NCBI GenBank assembly: GCA_026874595.1
Contig: CM049310.1
Span: 38,081,558-38,145,557 of the forward strand
Direction of reading: 5' to 3'
Source of the DNA: Sipunculus nudus
Lineage: Eukaryota > Annelida > Sipuncula > Golfingiida > Sipunculidae
DNA: 64,000 nucleotides
Part shown: positions 44,073-56,228 of the stretch, piece by piece
Numbering within the stretch: position 1 is the first letter of the stretch
How the letters are laid out: each line of letters begins with the position of its first letter
Notes under the pieces: generated by a model
What the model saw: the letters and a program-made list of their open reading frames with translations, nothing else
Database searches by the model: none
Told to the model about the DNA's origin: nothing
Position numbers and translations under genes: made by a program

Positions 44073-44438
44073 CTAACAACATCAAAAATTTTCACTCTAA
44101 TCTGGGTTTATATCAAACCAGTAATGATGTTCAGGTATCACTAAACTAGCATTACTCACAAAACATGCATGTGTTCTAGCCAAATCTACAAGGTATATGC
44201 TAATCCTGAAACAATGTTGTGCTTCAGGTAATATTCTCACTGAATAAATATTAACTCCTAACAGTGGGGTAATTTCATTGTGCAAGTATACACTATAACA
44301 TCAGTTTGGTGTCATGTCCAATTATTAATTCAGATCAACTCTAGTTTGAGTATATGAATGTCTGGTTTCAGTACTGTTTTCTCAGTTCAAAATTTCTGTA
44401 ACTTACTGTAACTAGCCAGTTTTTTAAGGCTAATTATA
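44073..44438 (-). other. 5' leader of outer element, LTR-proximal part
   Basis: Non-coding sequence between the insertion point and the primer site of the outer element. No feature recognised. Confidence 0.65.
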
Positions 44439-44455
44439 TCCTGGCACGCTCGCCA
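44439..44455 (-). other. Primer-binding site of outer element, tRNA-Arg-like
   Basis: The minus strand reads TGGCGAGCGTGCCAGGA five bases after the LTR. It matches TGGCGAGCCAGCCAGGA (complement of a eukaryotic tRNA-Arg 3' end, from memory) at 15 of 17 positions. Confidence 0.65.
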
Positions 44456-44460
44456 TACAA

Positions 44461-45539
44461 TGTCACCATACAACGGATATATCCTATAAAACAATAGGAT
44501 GGGTTAACGCTCGCCACTTGAGTTCATTAATCAAGAAATTAGATCCCGGTCATTACAGGTGACATTTCCAGGTTCTTTTAAGGACGTGTATAAAAAATAC
44601 CACACAATCATACACCCAGATCAATAGAAACTATGAGACATCAGGTTAAATTCACAAATATAATTCAAGACAATACTTACAAAGACGTAGATGTGAGTGT
44701 GTGTGCGTTGATGTGTCAATACGACAGTCCTTCACATTAAAAATACAGGATATTTACTGAGTCCGTGGTTTGTATAAAAAAACAATAATGTCCAGTTCCT
44801 TCAGAGATCTCTGGTTACTGTTTTGTGTAGAATCTAGCGTATGGTTAGTACCATATAGTCTTTCTGTGTTTAGCGATCTTCAACTGATCTTGCTTGACAG
44901 CGACCCGGGTAGGTTTACGTTCACATGAATGCAATAGCGCTCTTTGTTTACATAGAGCTTAGAGTCCTTGACCTTGCTCGTGTAGCAATGGTTTCACGGC
45001 TTACAGCGGTTATGTTTCTAGGTCAAGCTGAACTAGGCCGGCAGGTGACGAGCGCACTCTCACTATATCGCCAATACGAAGCTCTGTCGGCAGCACGGCT
45101 GAGTTCACATGAGCTGGGTCCTATGCCGTTCCTGGCGTTTCAATGTTCCTTCTCCCGTGCGTGCGTGCTGCCACCTCATGCTTCAAGACCCAACTGAAGG
45201 CAGCTTCCAGCGTCTCTCCCTGAACTCTGACGTCACAATCGTCGTCACAATACGGCGATCCGGTTCTCTGATTGGCTTATGGCTCAAGTGTCCCATATAA
45301 GGTTATATGTGACCTGGTTTGACTGCTAGCGTCACCTTGGCGACCCACATACCAGAAGTAATACACTCAATGCGTGATACAGATAAAATCAGCTGATAGC
45401 CGATGGGATTTCATATATATATACAATCAAGACCTGTCAACGCTTTAGGATGACGCTTCACGTCAATATCAATAGAGAACTGACTTCGTTAAACTATGAT
45501 ACAAAACACCGTACTTATTGTCACCGATTTCTGGTGACA
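44461..45539 (-). repeat. 5' LTR (1079 bp) of outer element
   Basis: TGTCACC...GGTGACA ends. Pairs with 27807-28926 and is followed by ATCAT at 45540-45544. Confidence 0.92.
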
Positions 45540-45544
45540 ATCAT
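45540..45544. repeat. Target-site duplication ATCAT (right), outer element
   Basis: Identical to 27802-27806. Confidence 0.88.
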
Positions 45545-46554
45545 ATATGATCATTTTAATGTGTTGGTTGTCGAACTGCTTAATTACATTAAAGCCACCC
45601 ATTTTAAATGTATGGAATTAATGTGGATTAGCTTGTCACTTCTACAAGTACAGCTCTAAATAATTTAACAGTGGTAGATGATTCTGAAATAAAGTATATT
45701 TTTAATTTACAGTTTAATTAGTATGAATATGAAGGGCAAAACACACTGACATGCATGCCAGGCATCAACGTCAAATCTGGTAAATGTCCCCACAATTTAT
45801 TTATCTCTATATCTGCAGATATGCGTTGGAAAGGATACAAAAGTTGCATTACAAAAACGGAGGTGGTTCCCTCTACCACAAATTCCTTTAAAAAGGTTAA
45901 ATCAGTAAATAAAAGTATAATACATGTTAGACAGAGATGTAAGGGGGTTCCATGTACCTCACACTAAATTTAATGGACCACCTTTTAAATGTCCCCAAAA
46001 TGTCTTTAACAAATTTTGATATAAAGGTAAAAAAGAAAAGTTCCAAAAATAAACAACAATAACTGTTTCTTATACCCATACATGGATTTTAGATTCTTTA
46101 TATATCTATAGTTATTTAAACGCCTTCTTGCAGCAAATAAAAAATAGGAAAATTAAAACCAAATCCTTAAAAGAGCATCTATTAAAATCGTGTACATTTA
46201 ACCATCAAAAGATAATTAAAGAGCCTGCTTTTACCTTATATTGTGGGCATATTGGCTACATCTCGGATTTAATAGGGCAAATATTATTTTTCAAATTATT
46301 TTGGCGTCCAATGACAGTTTATTCAACCCTAAAAGGTCGGTTTCCTCGAGTTCCGGTTGCTGGCATTTGGGCATAAACTGTTTCTCAATCTGACCGACAA
46401 ATACCCTTAAGAAAAGCATGAACTGATTCATGGATCAGTTACCTTATTCAAATTGCCTGAAGAGCTTGTAATTGCAATAAATGCCACCGAATGATCATAT
46501 TTGAACTTAAACATAACGGTCCAATAAAACATTTATATTTTTTTAGGTCTCAGC
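45545..46554. other. Intergenic, no gene seen
   Basis: AT-rich unique sequence. No recognisable coding or repeat structure. Confidence 0.6.
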
Positions 46555-47260
46555 CCTTATGCTGATGGGCTGTTGTCGTCACCCAAGCTGTCTGTCCGTC
46601 CGTCCGGCGTCCGTTAACTTTTACTTTGTGAGCGAGGTATCTCTAAAAGGATTCACCGTAGGAATTTTATTTCTTCGGTGAAGATGTATATCGACAAAAT
46701 CTCGGTCAAGTTCGAAGATGGATGACCTTGACTTATTTTTCTGCGTTTTAGAGCTGATTATAGAAAAACACTTAAAAGCTTATTTCTCAGGAACCATTCA
46801 GTGGATTTTCACAAAAGTAACTATGATCATTGGGACTGATGGTCTATCCAAGTTTGGAGGCGCCACCTATAATTTCTGATTTTAAATTATTTTTTATCGG
46901 ATTTTTCAACATTAGCCTTGTGAGCGGGATATCTCCAAAAGTATATAGCACAGGGACTTCATTTCTACAGTGGTGATGCATATTTACAAAATCTTGGTCA
47001 AGTTCAAAGATGGCTGACCTTGACCTACTTTTCAAGGTCACAGAGCTTAGAATAGAAAAAAACGTAGCTTATTTATCTGGAAGCATTTGGTGGATGGTTA
47101 TGAAAAATGATACATAACTCTCTAGTTTAAATTTATAACTGAGACATGTACAGATGTACATCCATGTGAGAACAAATATTTTGTACTTGTTACTGTTATC
47201 ACCTATAAACACTGTTCTTTTGGCTGAGGGCTTTTGTCAGCTTCTGCTGATATTCTAGTT
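46555..47260. repeat. Dispersed repeat with a 292-bp internal duplication
   Basis: Begins CTCAGCCCTTATGCTGATGG with a GTCCGTCCGTCCGG tract. Two diverged units start GTGAGCGAGGTATCTC (46628) and GTGAGCGGGATATCTC (46920). Both contain TTGGTCAAGTTC/TCGGTCAAGTTC, GATGGATGACCTTGAC/GATGGCTGACCTTGAC and TTTAGAGCT or CACAGAGCT. Ends near GGCTGAGGGCTTTTGTCAGC. Non-coding; similar in style to other molluscan dispersed repeats. Confidence 0.65.
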
Positions 47261-47914
47261 TACTTTTATATTGTGATAGCAATCGCCTGTTTAGTCTTTG
47301 TGACAGTTTTAGAGCCATTTTGAATGGTTTAGTATGCTTTTTAACTTTGAATGTAAAAGGTCCATCCAGGGTCTTCTGCAGAAGCGGATCAAGTGGAGGG
47401 GTCCAGGGAGTTCAGACGGACTCCATCCCCCTCTTCAGCCGCCGCCATCTCTTTCCAGACCTGGGAACCTTATTTTTAAGTTTCTATCATCAGTCCTCCT
47501 GATTTAGACCCGTCCTTTTCCTAAATCCTGGATCAGCCCCTCTTCTGATAGCCAACAACTCGCTCCCCAATCAAATTATTAGAGACAAATATTCGTTATT
47601 TATGGACCTTTTATCCTGCATTTTACAAAATGCGGTCATTTTTATTCTGTTTTATTTAATGTGTGTTAAAGAGACTTTGGGGACACAAAAAGTACTCCTT
47701 TACTCGTATATGTCTTGATTCAGAATAGTGAAAACAGTATTGTGTAAACAAAAACACATTTTAAAGTTATAATTTTCACACATTTAATTGCTATAAATTG
47801 TGAACGTTATTATAACGTGGCTTGTGTACAATGCACTTAACACAAAATTACTCTAAAGCCCAAGACTTCCGAATATACCTTGGTTCTATTGACGGAGAAA
47901 GACAGGTTCAATTT
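47261..47914. other. Intergenic, no gene seen
   Basis: No gene recognised. 47380-47550 contains GCGGATCAAGTGGAGGGG and, inverted, CCTGGATCAGCCCCTC, possibly a worn MITE. Confidence 0.5.
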
Positions 47915-48225
47915 TCTTCGGTTTGACCTTGAAAATGACCTTAAAGTTTAAAATGTAGGATGGCATCCAGCTACACTTTTACCATCACTGTTTGCTTGGT
48001 TTATCTGGCATGGATGCTTGATATTAGCAAGCAGTGCCTACACAAGTGAAAAATCGACCTTTGCTGGACTATTTTTGGTTTGACCTTGAAAATGACCTTG
48101 AAATTAAAAGTTTAGTTGGCATTCTTCCACACTTTTTTCTTCACTCTATGGCTGATTGATCTAGCATGGATGCCTGCTAATAACAAGCAATGCCCTTAAA
48201 AGTGAAAAAATCAACTTTGGCTAGC
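47915..48225. repeat. Two-copy diverged tandem repeat (about 150 bp)
   Basis: Both units contain GGTTTGACCTTGAAAATGAC, CTGGCATGGATGC or CTAGCATGGATGC, AGCAAGCAGTGCC or AACAAGCAATGCC, and AAGTGAAAAA followed by a TCGAC or TCAAC phrase. Non-coding. Confidence 0.75.
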
Positions 48226-51090
48226 CCACTAATAGGGAAATTCAAATAAACAATCTCATTGTGGGTCTAAAAAATCTGTTTTACCTTTTTCATTAAAAGA
48301 CACGCGCATATTTTTTTAAGTAACGCGACAAATGTTGAAACTGATTTCGACATTTCAGAAACGCCATTTTGTTTTTGACCAAGTAGCGTTTTAGTGCAAG
48401 CCAGCAACCAGCTTCTGCTCACAACTAACAAAACAACTCGCCAAAACGCACCCCAGTGCAAAACAGCATCAGTTGACAGCTGCTGATTGGATGATGTCAT
48501 GTAGATTCTCTAAAAAATATAACCAGCTAAGACGAAGATGTATACTCATGCAGGGACACATCATATCGACCAAAGAGACTAAATGTTGTGAAACATAAAC
48601 TAGGGATTAATTGTAAAATTCTTAAATGCCATATTAGGTTGTCACTTTCATATGTAGATTTCTAGGAAATTATTGAAAAATATAAACCTTTGAGAAAGGT
48701 ATCTACAAAAAGCAGGTGTGAAATGGACTATGCTTTGATAAAGGGCACATGATGTCTCACTGCCAGTTCGAAGTCGTGTTTACCTAAGAAACCACAGTAT
48801 AAATGGATCCAGGATACGTACTCTCCTTAAATGTATAAGATAACAGATCGAATGCTAGATCAGGAAGTCTACAAAGTGGAATCATTGACCAGACCTACAG
48901 ACGGTTAATGGGTAAACAGGTCAGAAATGCGTAGCTGTTATCCGCAGAAGACAGTCAAACATGTCACAGGTAGCGTATAGGCGGCGTGCGCGTAGCCCAT
49001 AATCCGCTTTGACCTAAAATGCGTGTTTATCTTAAATATGATTAATTTTCATCATGGAAAGTTTTCGGTACACTGCTTAGTGGGCTATAACAAGCTTTTA
49101 TCAGTTAGATCGCTTTATTCACGATTTACGGCAATGATCCGACCTTTGTTTATCATCTGGTAAATACCCGCGTTTTTGGAAACACGTGCGTTTGTTGTCA
49201 AAATATCCATTCAAATGAGCCAGTTTGATCTGGGAAGCCAATTCTGGGTTATCAAATAAGACTTTCAAGAGTTTCAGATACCATGGCAAGTATTATTTTT
49301 TACCCAAACTTGTTAAAAAAATCCCTGGAAGGAAAAAATGATGAATCATTTACACCCTTTTGTCACTTTTTCATCGAAAATTTAAGTCGCGCAAATTTAT
49401 TTTTCGGGACGCTTATTTTGCACCTCGGAAAATGAATGCTCAATCAAAGACTGAAGTAGCAACTCTTCAGTCTTGATCGAGACTACGGCATACGGAATGC
49501 GGATGAAATCGGTATTGATTATACAGTCCGTTCCCCCACCCCTGTCCACATATTTTCGCGATTTTTTTTGTGAAACAAAGAACGCCAAAACTTTTTGCCT
49601 CTAGGACAGAAGGAGGAAAATGCGTTATTGACTATCCAAATATTATCTTTTACCTAATATTATTTTCTTGTAAATAATTTAAAACCATTTAATGAGTAAC
49701 TAGTCTATTCTGTAGATAGCGACATCTAGTCACATCTTGCCACCAATCAGCATGGTTCCAAGCCTGCCTTCCAGACAGGCCGGGAACCATGCTAGCCACC
49801 AATCAATGAAAGTGGCAATGCAAAGAACAATGATGACGTCATAATAGACGTGACGCACAAAAAGGCACCGACAAAACGCAAGAATTTAAATCCCTTTCCT
49901 GGGAAAATTGTACAAAATCAGATATGTACTGTGCTTGTATACATGTATGTCATATTGGAAAGAATAGGTAACATTTTCAAATGACTAAGGAATTGTGTTT
50001 AAGAACGAAAACTTAAATTAAAAATTCAAGTCTCGGAGCTTGAAATTGACATCAGATTGAATGGACTGCGTGACCTCTGCTCAGAGAGCCGCCGGTGGCA
50101 GGTGAAATAATCCCCCTGGTGGAAACCCTGGGCACGCTTGCACACAAATCTTTGCCCAAGTCCTTAAACGCCGTCGTCTGTTTATAGCAAGATATATCAA
50201 AACCTGGTTTTACGATGAAAAAAATTAGAAGCCCATATTTATTTTTAGCTTTAAGTCTTCCAAGATATTGGGATTTATACAAAAGACAGTATTTTTCAAG
50301 AACGGATACATTCTCATTAAATCAAATATTATAATTATTATTATTATTTGTAGTAGTAGTAGTAGGAGTAATAGTAGGAGGAGCAGTAATTCATACAAAG
50401 CGTCGCCCGCATTCATTCCTGTAAAATCGCTACCAAAATCCTTTTATTAAAACGATTAGTTTCATTAACACATGGAACACCATTTTCTAGTTTCCAAATG
50501 CGTACATATGCTAACCTGCAAGTGGAAATCCAGCCAATCGTCGTTAATGATTAATATTAAATCTCCATTCCATATCGGTACTGAATTCGTAAGAGAAAAC
50601 AAGCATGTCTCAATGCAGCCCTCTTGGGGCACAAAAGTGCATGCGGAAATGCAGCTGAACATTTATTGTTTGTTATAATATATATGTTAATTGTCACTTG
50701 GTCAGCGTGATTTTAATTTATTTCATCACAATATTACGACGAAAATAATAAATAAACTGTGCTCATATGAATACCTATGCCTTGTTCGGTTGTAATTGCT
50801 GCAGATAATTATGAGCAGCCGTGTAATATTATTTCGTTACTTGATGACGGTGCAAATAAATAATGGTGTTCACAGATTTTAACCGAACAGACCACAGATA
50901 TTCACAAACAGCAAAGAAATTATACCTAAATATACGTAGTACACTAGAATTTCCCATATTTGGTCAATATAAATGACTACATATATTTTAAATCATCTTT
51001 ATTCAACCATGACAGCTGTGCCTAAATGCATGTGTTGTACAATTAACAACTGAAAAAGCCTTGCTTTCCTTCATCATATATTGCCTGCAG
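48226..51090. other. Intergenic, no gene seen
   Basis: Largely unique sequence. Contains a hairpin at 49749-49793 and an ATT/AGT trinucleotide tract at about 50325-50395. No coding evidence. Confidence 0.55.
49749..49793. repeat. Imperfect hairpin AGCATGGTTCC...GGAACCATGCT
   Basis: The 11-bp outer arms are perfect and a further GCCTG/CAGGC inner stem pairs. The flanks also repeat GCCACCAATCA, so this may be a small inverted duplication. Confidence 0.75.
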
Positions 51091-51840
51091 AAAAAACAAG
51101 GGACCCATGAACCTCGGAGCTCAGCTGAATTTTATTAAATTTTAGTAAACGCAAAATATACATATTACTTTTGGGGGATATAAATATATATATATTGTTG
51201 AGGAACATAATATCAACAGATAACGTATGCGTGATGAACATAAATTTTGTAATGGAGGTAATAAAAATCAGATTCTGTAATACTAGGCAGCGTGATGTCC
51301 TGGGGGATGAATAACTTTAATTTTTTTAAAATTGATTTAATTTCAAGTAGACAATTTAAACTAAATAAAATATAGTTATTATATATAATATATATATATA
51401 TGTAGCTTGAACAGTTTTCATGTTAATTGAGTTAATATCTTTCCAGTTTTCTGACAAAGTGCATAAGTATTATATGCAGGAATGGTCATACCATGTTTAC
51501 CAAGAACTTGGTCACAGGAACCCGTGGTCATACCATGTTTGAACAAAACAGGACCAGTGGTTTCATAGTGGGCAGTTTTAAAGTGTAACAATAGGTTTTA
51601 AATGGAAAATGGAGTTTTTTCCCTTAATATCTCGAAAGAACTTAGTCGCAGGGACCCAGTTTTTCGTTTGGGAGAAAATCTTGGTGACATCTAACAATAT
51701 ACCGAATACCATATTCATGTTTTAAACGGTATCAAAACGTGTCAGTTTATCGGACGGGAGGACGGCATGACAAACAAACAGATAGCCGATAGACAAAAGA
51801 CCATCGCCAGGGCTGAGTTAATCAGCTGAGCTCAAAATGA
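51091..51840. repeat. Further copy of the CAGCTGAGCTC dispersed repeat
   Basis: Starts AAGGGACCCATGAACCTCGG then AGCTCAGCTGAA, and ends CAGGGCTGAGTTAATCAGCTGAGCTCAA with GACAAACAAACAGATAGCC upstream of it. These ends correspond to those of 12302-14255 in opposite orientation. The interior has a short duplication of GGTCATACCATGTTT at 51485 and 51527. Confidence 0.55.
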
Positions 51841-52279
51841 AATCCATGTGACGTATTAGTCTTCCCAATAACCTACATGGCCAGTTTGGCTGTATTTTTT
51901 CCCTATGTTCCTTCGCTTATGCCGTTTTGTACATGTTCACAGAATAAGAGTCATACTGTCACAAAACTTTATATTGAGCTTAACCATATAAGTAAACTTC
52001 AGATACATGCAGGTCAGAAATTCGAAATTGGATTCACAAGAAAAGAAAAAGAAAATAAAACAAGAGTTGTTCAATATGATATACCGGGGTATATAGTCAC
52101 TCGCAGGGTCGGATCCAGGGTTTAGGAATAGGATGGATCCAAGCCTTAAGTACTCATGAAAAACCCTATAAATAAAGGTTCATAGGTCGGAAAAAGGGGG
52201 GTCCGGGTTCACTCTCAACTGAATTATCAATGTCTCTAAAGTTGATCTGATATCTAATATACACATCCTGACTGTTTAC
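51841..52279. other. Intergenic, no gene seen
   Basis: Contains GCAGGGTCGGATCCAGGGTT, a possible worn MITE terminus. No gene. Confidence 0.5.
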
Positions 52280-54010
52280 ACAGAACTGCTTTTATGTCAA
52301 TAATCAGGAATTACATCTACAGTATTCACCATTGCAATCCATGTTCGAGACAGAATCCAAGTGTCAACAGTCCCTAAATAAGTCAGTTGGACAGGAACTT
52401 ACCCACTCTTAGTCTCTGTACATGCCGGTATAACTAAATTATTTCCTGGCAAAGTTCCACTTGCCAAATGGTAAATCAACACTGACGACTGCTTGCTACT
52501 TGTCCTCCTCACTGACACATACACTATCCGAATAGATCTGGCTGGAAAACGTAGTGGGCTATGACCTGGTAATTTAACAAAACTTGGATGTTCTCCTGCA
52601 CCAACTAATCAAAGTACATTCTAGGTGCGTCCATCATCATGCTTGGATAAATCATGAGACAAGCCATGATCATCACTTTGCATCAGGGATTTCATCAGTG
52701 CACGGAGGACATTACCTTCTAATACACAAGGTGTCCTGCTTCTCTGGTCTTGGATCATTTCGGATGGTGGGTCTCTCACAACCAGAATGGTTGGGAAAAA
52801 AACATGGAACGTAATATCAACAATATATGGAATTTCAAGCCCATTGACGACTGTAATAAGTAACCAAAGTCTAGTGTCTGTTAAGCCACAATCTGCAAAC
52901 TTTACTCTATAACCATTGTCAGTGACTGTTGATACCTCTGCTCCAGTATCTAAACACTTAAAGCGTACAGTTTAATACGTTTACTGAAACTAACGGGCAT
53001 CTTGCTTAGGGTAGCTCTTAAGACTACCAAAAAAAATATCCTCACCCACTGACTGGTTCAAATCAGTGGGTGTGGTTAAGTTAACGAGTTACCCTGCCTC
53101 TCTTCCTGTTGCATCACCGTTTGAGGTTGCTGGGATCTCTCTGCACTGGGTAATCTGTAGACATGCATGTCTAAAATGGCCGGGCTAACCGCAACGGTAA
53201 GAAAAGATCTCTGCCTTGGCTGGTCCTGTCTCTGGGTAAATTTTTGTTGCTGCCTCTAAGATTTCCTTTGGCGCGGTCACTTTTTGTATAAATTGCGGAA
53301 TATACTGTTGCTGACCCAACAGCTGACTGCCGCTGTTGATCAGCTGTCCCTGCTGGGCCTGTTGTACGCTCTGAACACAGCGTGTGACCTCCCGGGACCT
53401 TCCAGTCACACACTGTAAGAAATGGAAGGATTCGACAGGTTTAGCCACCAGGGGATTATCAGGAAACATGCACATATCAAGAATATGCAATATCAATAAA
53501 ATTATCAAAAGTCAATATGCAAGATAAACACGTTTTCCAAATCCATTATGCAAGATAAACTAATGTATCAAACTCAACACAACTCAACTGCACAGTCCCA
53601 AAGACTTGCCAAACACACAATGATATATTGATAAGTTCAACAGCACCACAACATAAGCTACAGATTTCAGGAACATCCAGCATCAGCACTGCACTAGTTA
53701 AACTAACAGCAGCAACAGCATCAGTAGCATAGATAACAGTTCTAATTAACATCAAGCACAACTGCACTGCAATAGCATCATTAACAGCATCAACAGCATC
53801 AGTAACTTAGAGAACAGTTCTCATAAACACCCAGCACAATAGTACTACACCAGCACCACGTAACAAGGAACCATTGCTACACTAGAACTCACATCTGTCC
53901 CTTGGCGCTGACCAATAAGTTTAACTTCCTGGCTCCAGTCATGTGTACCAAATCCAATCATGTACCAAAATCTCATAGTGTACCAATATCCCACTTCAGA
54001 CACCACTTGT
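52280..54010 (-). pseudogene. Ty3/gypsy remnant: primer site, Gag end, protease, linker
   Basis: Read on the minus strand. PBS TGGTGTCTGAAGTGGGAT (54005-53988, tRNA-Leu type) follows an LTR edge (ACA at 54010-54008). A Gag C-terminal frame 53508-53185 (YIPQFIQKVTAPKEILEAAT, TGPAKAEIFSYRCG) leads into a zinc knuckle in which one codon is TAG. A protease follows near 52960-52600 with KCLDTGAEVSTVTDNG, LEIPYIVDITF and ILVVRDP. The protease-RT linker (PLRFPARSIRIVYVSV, LPGNNLVIPACTE) extends to about 52290. No reverse transcriptase or integrase is seen, and the 3' LTR was not found. The element is truncated and decayed. Confidence 0.78.
53988..54005 (-). other. Primer-binding site, tRNA-Leu-like, of the gypsy remnant
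   Basis: TGGTGTCTGAAGTGGGAT on the minus strand differs by one base from the expected TGGTGTCAGAAGTGGGAT (from memory). It lies two bases inside the inferred LTR edge TGTGAGAGG at 54008. The outer boundary of that LTR could not be fixed. Confidence 0.7.
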
Positions 54011-54981
54011 GAGAGGCAAGGTTCAATACGAGTTTGCACTTATTTGGTTTATTAGTTCCGATATTTCCATTGAGCCTTATCCTGGTGAGCTGATAACGAA
54101 GAAACAAGAATATGAAACGAGTGCACAAAAACGAAGAAGCGGCTTCAACCCAAAGCCCACAGAAAATAACGACAGTTTAAACGGTATTCCTGTTTCTGTC
54201 TCTGGCCACGAAGGCATGACACAATAATCCGTTTAAATACCTCCAATAACAAATAAACATGTAACCTCTACCCCGTCCCAATTTGTGAAAAGATTTTTTT
54301 TCCGGAAAGAAAAATTTTCTAGCTGCACATGCGCCTTAGCAACCTAACAGGCTGACTACTAGCGTGTGACTCTGCCTATCTAATAATGTAGCGGTTTTGG
54401 CCGGAAAAATTTGGTTCACCAATACCGGAGGTATAACAAGCTGAATTTGGTATCATTTTAACCGTCAGGATGTCTAGTTTTTGAAAATCAATGTTGCGGT
54501 TGGCACAAGTGTGCACAATACATAGATTTAACCCTTCACCTGCTCAAACATGCATGGAAAAATAAAATTTTCATGGTATTTAATTTATTTAATAAAATTA
54601 TGTGGTTAATGTTTATCAGTGACGGAGATTTCAACCCTATTTGATAGAAAATGCACAAAGAAATAAATTTCATAACAACTTGTTGTGGTTTTGGTTTTTA
54701 TGGTCATGAATAATTCCTTAATGTGACAATTTTATGGGTTTTGGGTTTTTTTTTGTTTGTTTTTTTTTGCAAATTAAATATCGTTTTATCATTTTCTAAT
54801 TATCGAACAAACTGAACGTTTCAAAAGTAATACATTCGGTACTGCTTAATTGTATACCGTATAATTATATATCCCGTTTAATGGTATAAAATAATGAAAA
54901 CCAAAACCTTTTCCTATGTCTTCTAAATAAAATTCTCCGCTTATTTGAATATCTCATAAATGTATATATCGGGTAATTGTA
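54011..54981. other. LTR of unknown extent, then intergenic
   Basis: The first few hundred bases should be the LTR of the gypsy remnant, but no second copy is present to define its end. The rest is AT-rich with no gene. Confidence 0.45.
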
Positions 54982-56226
54982 CAGTAAAATCCGTCCATCA
55001 TGCACGACAATCCGGATATTCATGTGCGACAAGGGTCTTACGGACTACTGACCACCCCGTGGCTTAATTAGCCTTTGATATTGCTCGCCCGACAGGTTTG
55101 AAGGGTTACCTCCTGGACCACTGACAACTCTTTCTTCTAATTAGCCTTTGATATGACTCGAGCCATCGGCTGAAATGGTTTCCCTCCATCATTACATGCT
55201 TAATTAAATGTGTGTTTGATGCTTTAATTCTAAACGTGCTGCCCGGACAAACTGTCACAGGGCAGGTTGCATTATAAACATGGGATACGCTATACACATG
55301 GTCTTTTATTCGAGAACATTACCTGTACGGTCAATCGGTGAATATGTTTTATAATTCATAACAAATCCGTAAAGAAAACAGTGTCAATTCGTTTTTAAAG
55401 ATAATTCGAAGTATGAATCTGTATTTTTCTAGCCTTATGTGGCCTCTCACCTTATTGACCTTTGACATTTACGTTATCGGTATGCAGCCAGCCATGCACA
55501 CTGCGTAGGATCGTACTCACAATGGTTTTGAGTATAAACGATCTCTTGCGGAAGGATTACATTTTCAAGAAACTTCGTTTTTTTACCACACACGAACAGG
55601 TAAACGTGCAGAAGATATTTTTAAATTAAAAAAGAAGACAATATGTGTTATAGAAATCAAAATCTTTTAGGAATCTTGCTAAGCTTCGTGACCTTTGACA
55701 CATTCACGTGATCGTTAAGCTGTCAGCCATTTTGCGACATCGCTTTTCATAGATAACATACACAATCAGGTGAATACATAGTAAAACTCTATTTCTTTAA
55801 TTGAAACATATAAAATGTTTTATGATAATTCAAAATCCTTGAGGAATCGTATTAAACCTTTGACAACATTTGATATATTCACTTGATCAGTAAGCTGTCA
55901 GCCTTTGGCAGTGAGATCGTTTTTTATCAATAATAAAAGGAAACAGGTGAATATACAGTATTTTCTCCGTAGAAAGTGTAAAAAATATAAATAAATAAAA
56001 TATATAAACTTATAAATTGAAATATCATTACCTGAAAAATTCCAAAACAGATAATTCAGAAACATCTGAATAATACGAGGAACACGCGCAAGCCATATCC
56101 GATGGCAAATCATAGTATTGTAGTGACGGCTACAACCTTGAAGATTAACATCCCGTTTATTTGAATAACCCGCTTAAATGAATATATTCAATTGACAATC
56201 GATATTCGATTAAACGGGACTGACTG
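54982..56226. mobile_element. Possible pogo/Tc1-like MITE with internal repeats
   Basis: The left end CAGTAAAATCCGTCC and the reverse-complemented right end CAGTCAGTCCCGTTTAATC share CAGT and a TCC/TCCC core. TA dinucleotides flank both (54980-54981, 56227-56228). Inside are two 85-bp units around TTAATTAGCCTTTGATAT/TAATTAGCCTTTGATATG (55060, 55140), then three units of 165-200 bp containing GACCTTTGACA, GTAAGCTGTCAGCC and CAGGTGAATA. Termini are weakly matched. No transposase. Confidence 0.42.
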
Positions 56227-56228
56227 TA

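Larger units (their letters stand above)
27807..45539 (-). mobile_element. Outer minus-strand Ty3/gypsy element, Gmr1-like order, carrying nested inserts
   Basis: Direct LTRs at 27807-28926 and 44461-45539 share the ends TGTCACC...GGTGACA and enclose gag, protease, integrase, reverse transcriptase and RNase H on the minus strand, in that order. ATCAT flanks the whole. The tRNA-Arg-like primer site is inside the right LTR and the polypurine tract inside the left one, which confirms the orientation. Removing the 10.6-kb insertion at 33481-44072 leaves about 7.1 kb, a normal size. Integrase before reverse transcriptase is the order known from Gmr1-type Ty3/gypsy elements. Several stops and frameshifts show that it is inactive. 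Confidence 0.92.

Noticed and set aside
44461-45539. The second 1.1-kb LTR copy as an independent solo LTR
   Set aside because: Its own two flanks do not match each other, whereas ATCAT to its right matches ATCAT to the left of the distant LTR. A primer site lies on its inner side, so it is the 5' LTR of one large element.
47380-47550. Possible MITE with GCGGATC/GATCAGCCCC ends
   Set aside because: Terminal match is short and interrupted and no target duplication is visible, so it is mentioned only in the intergenic note.
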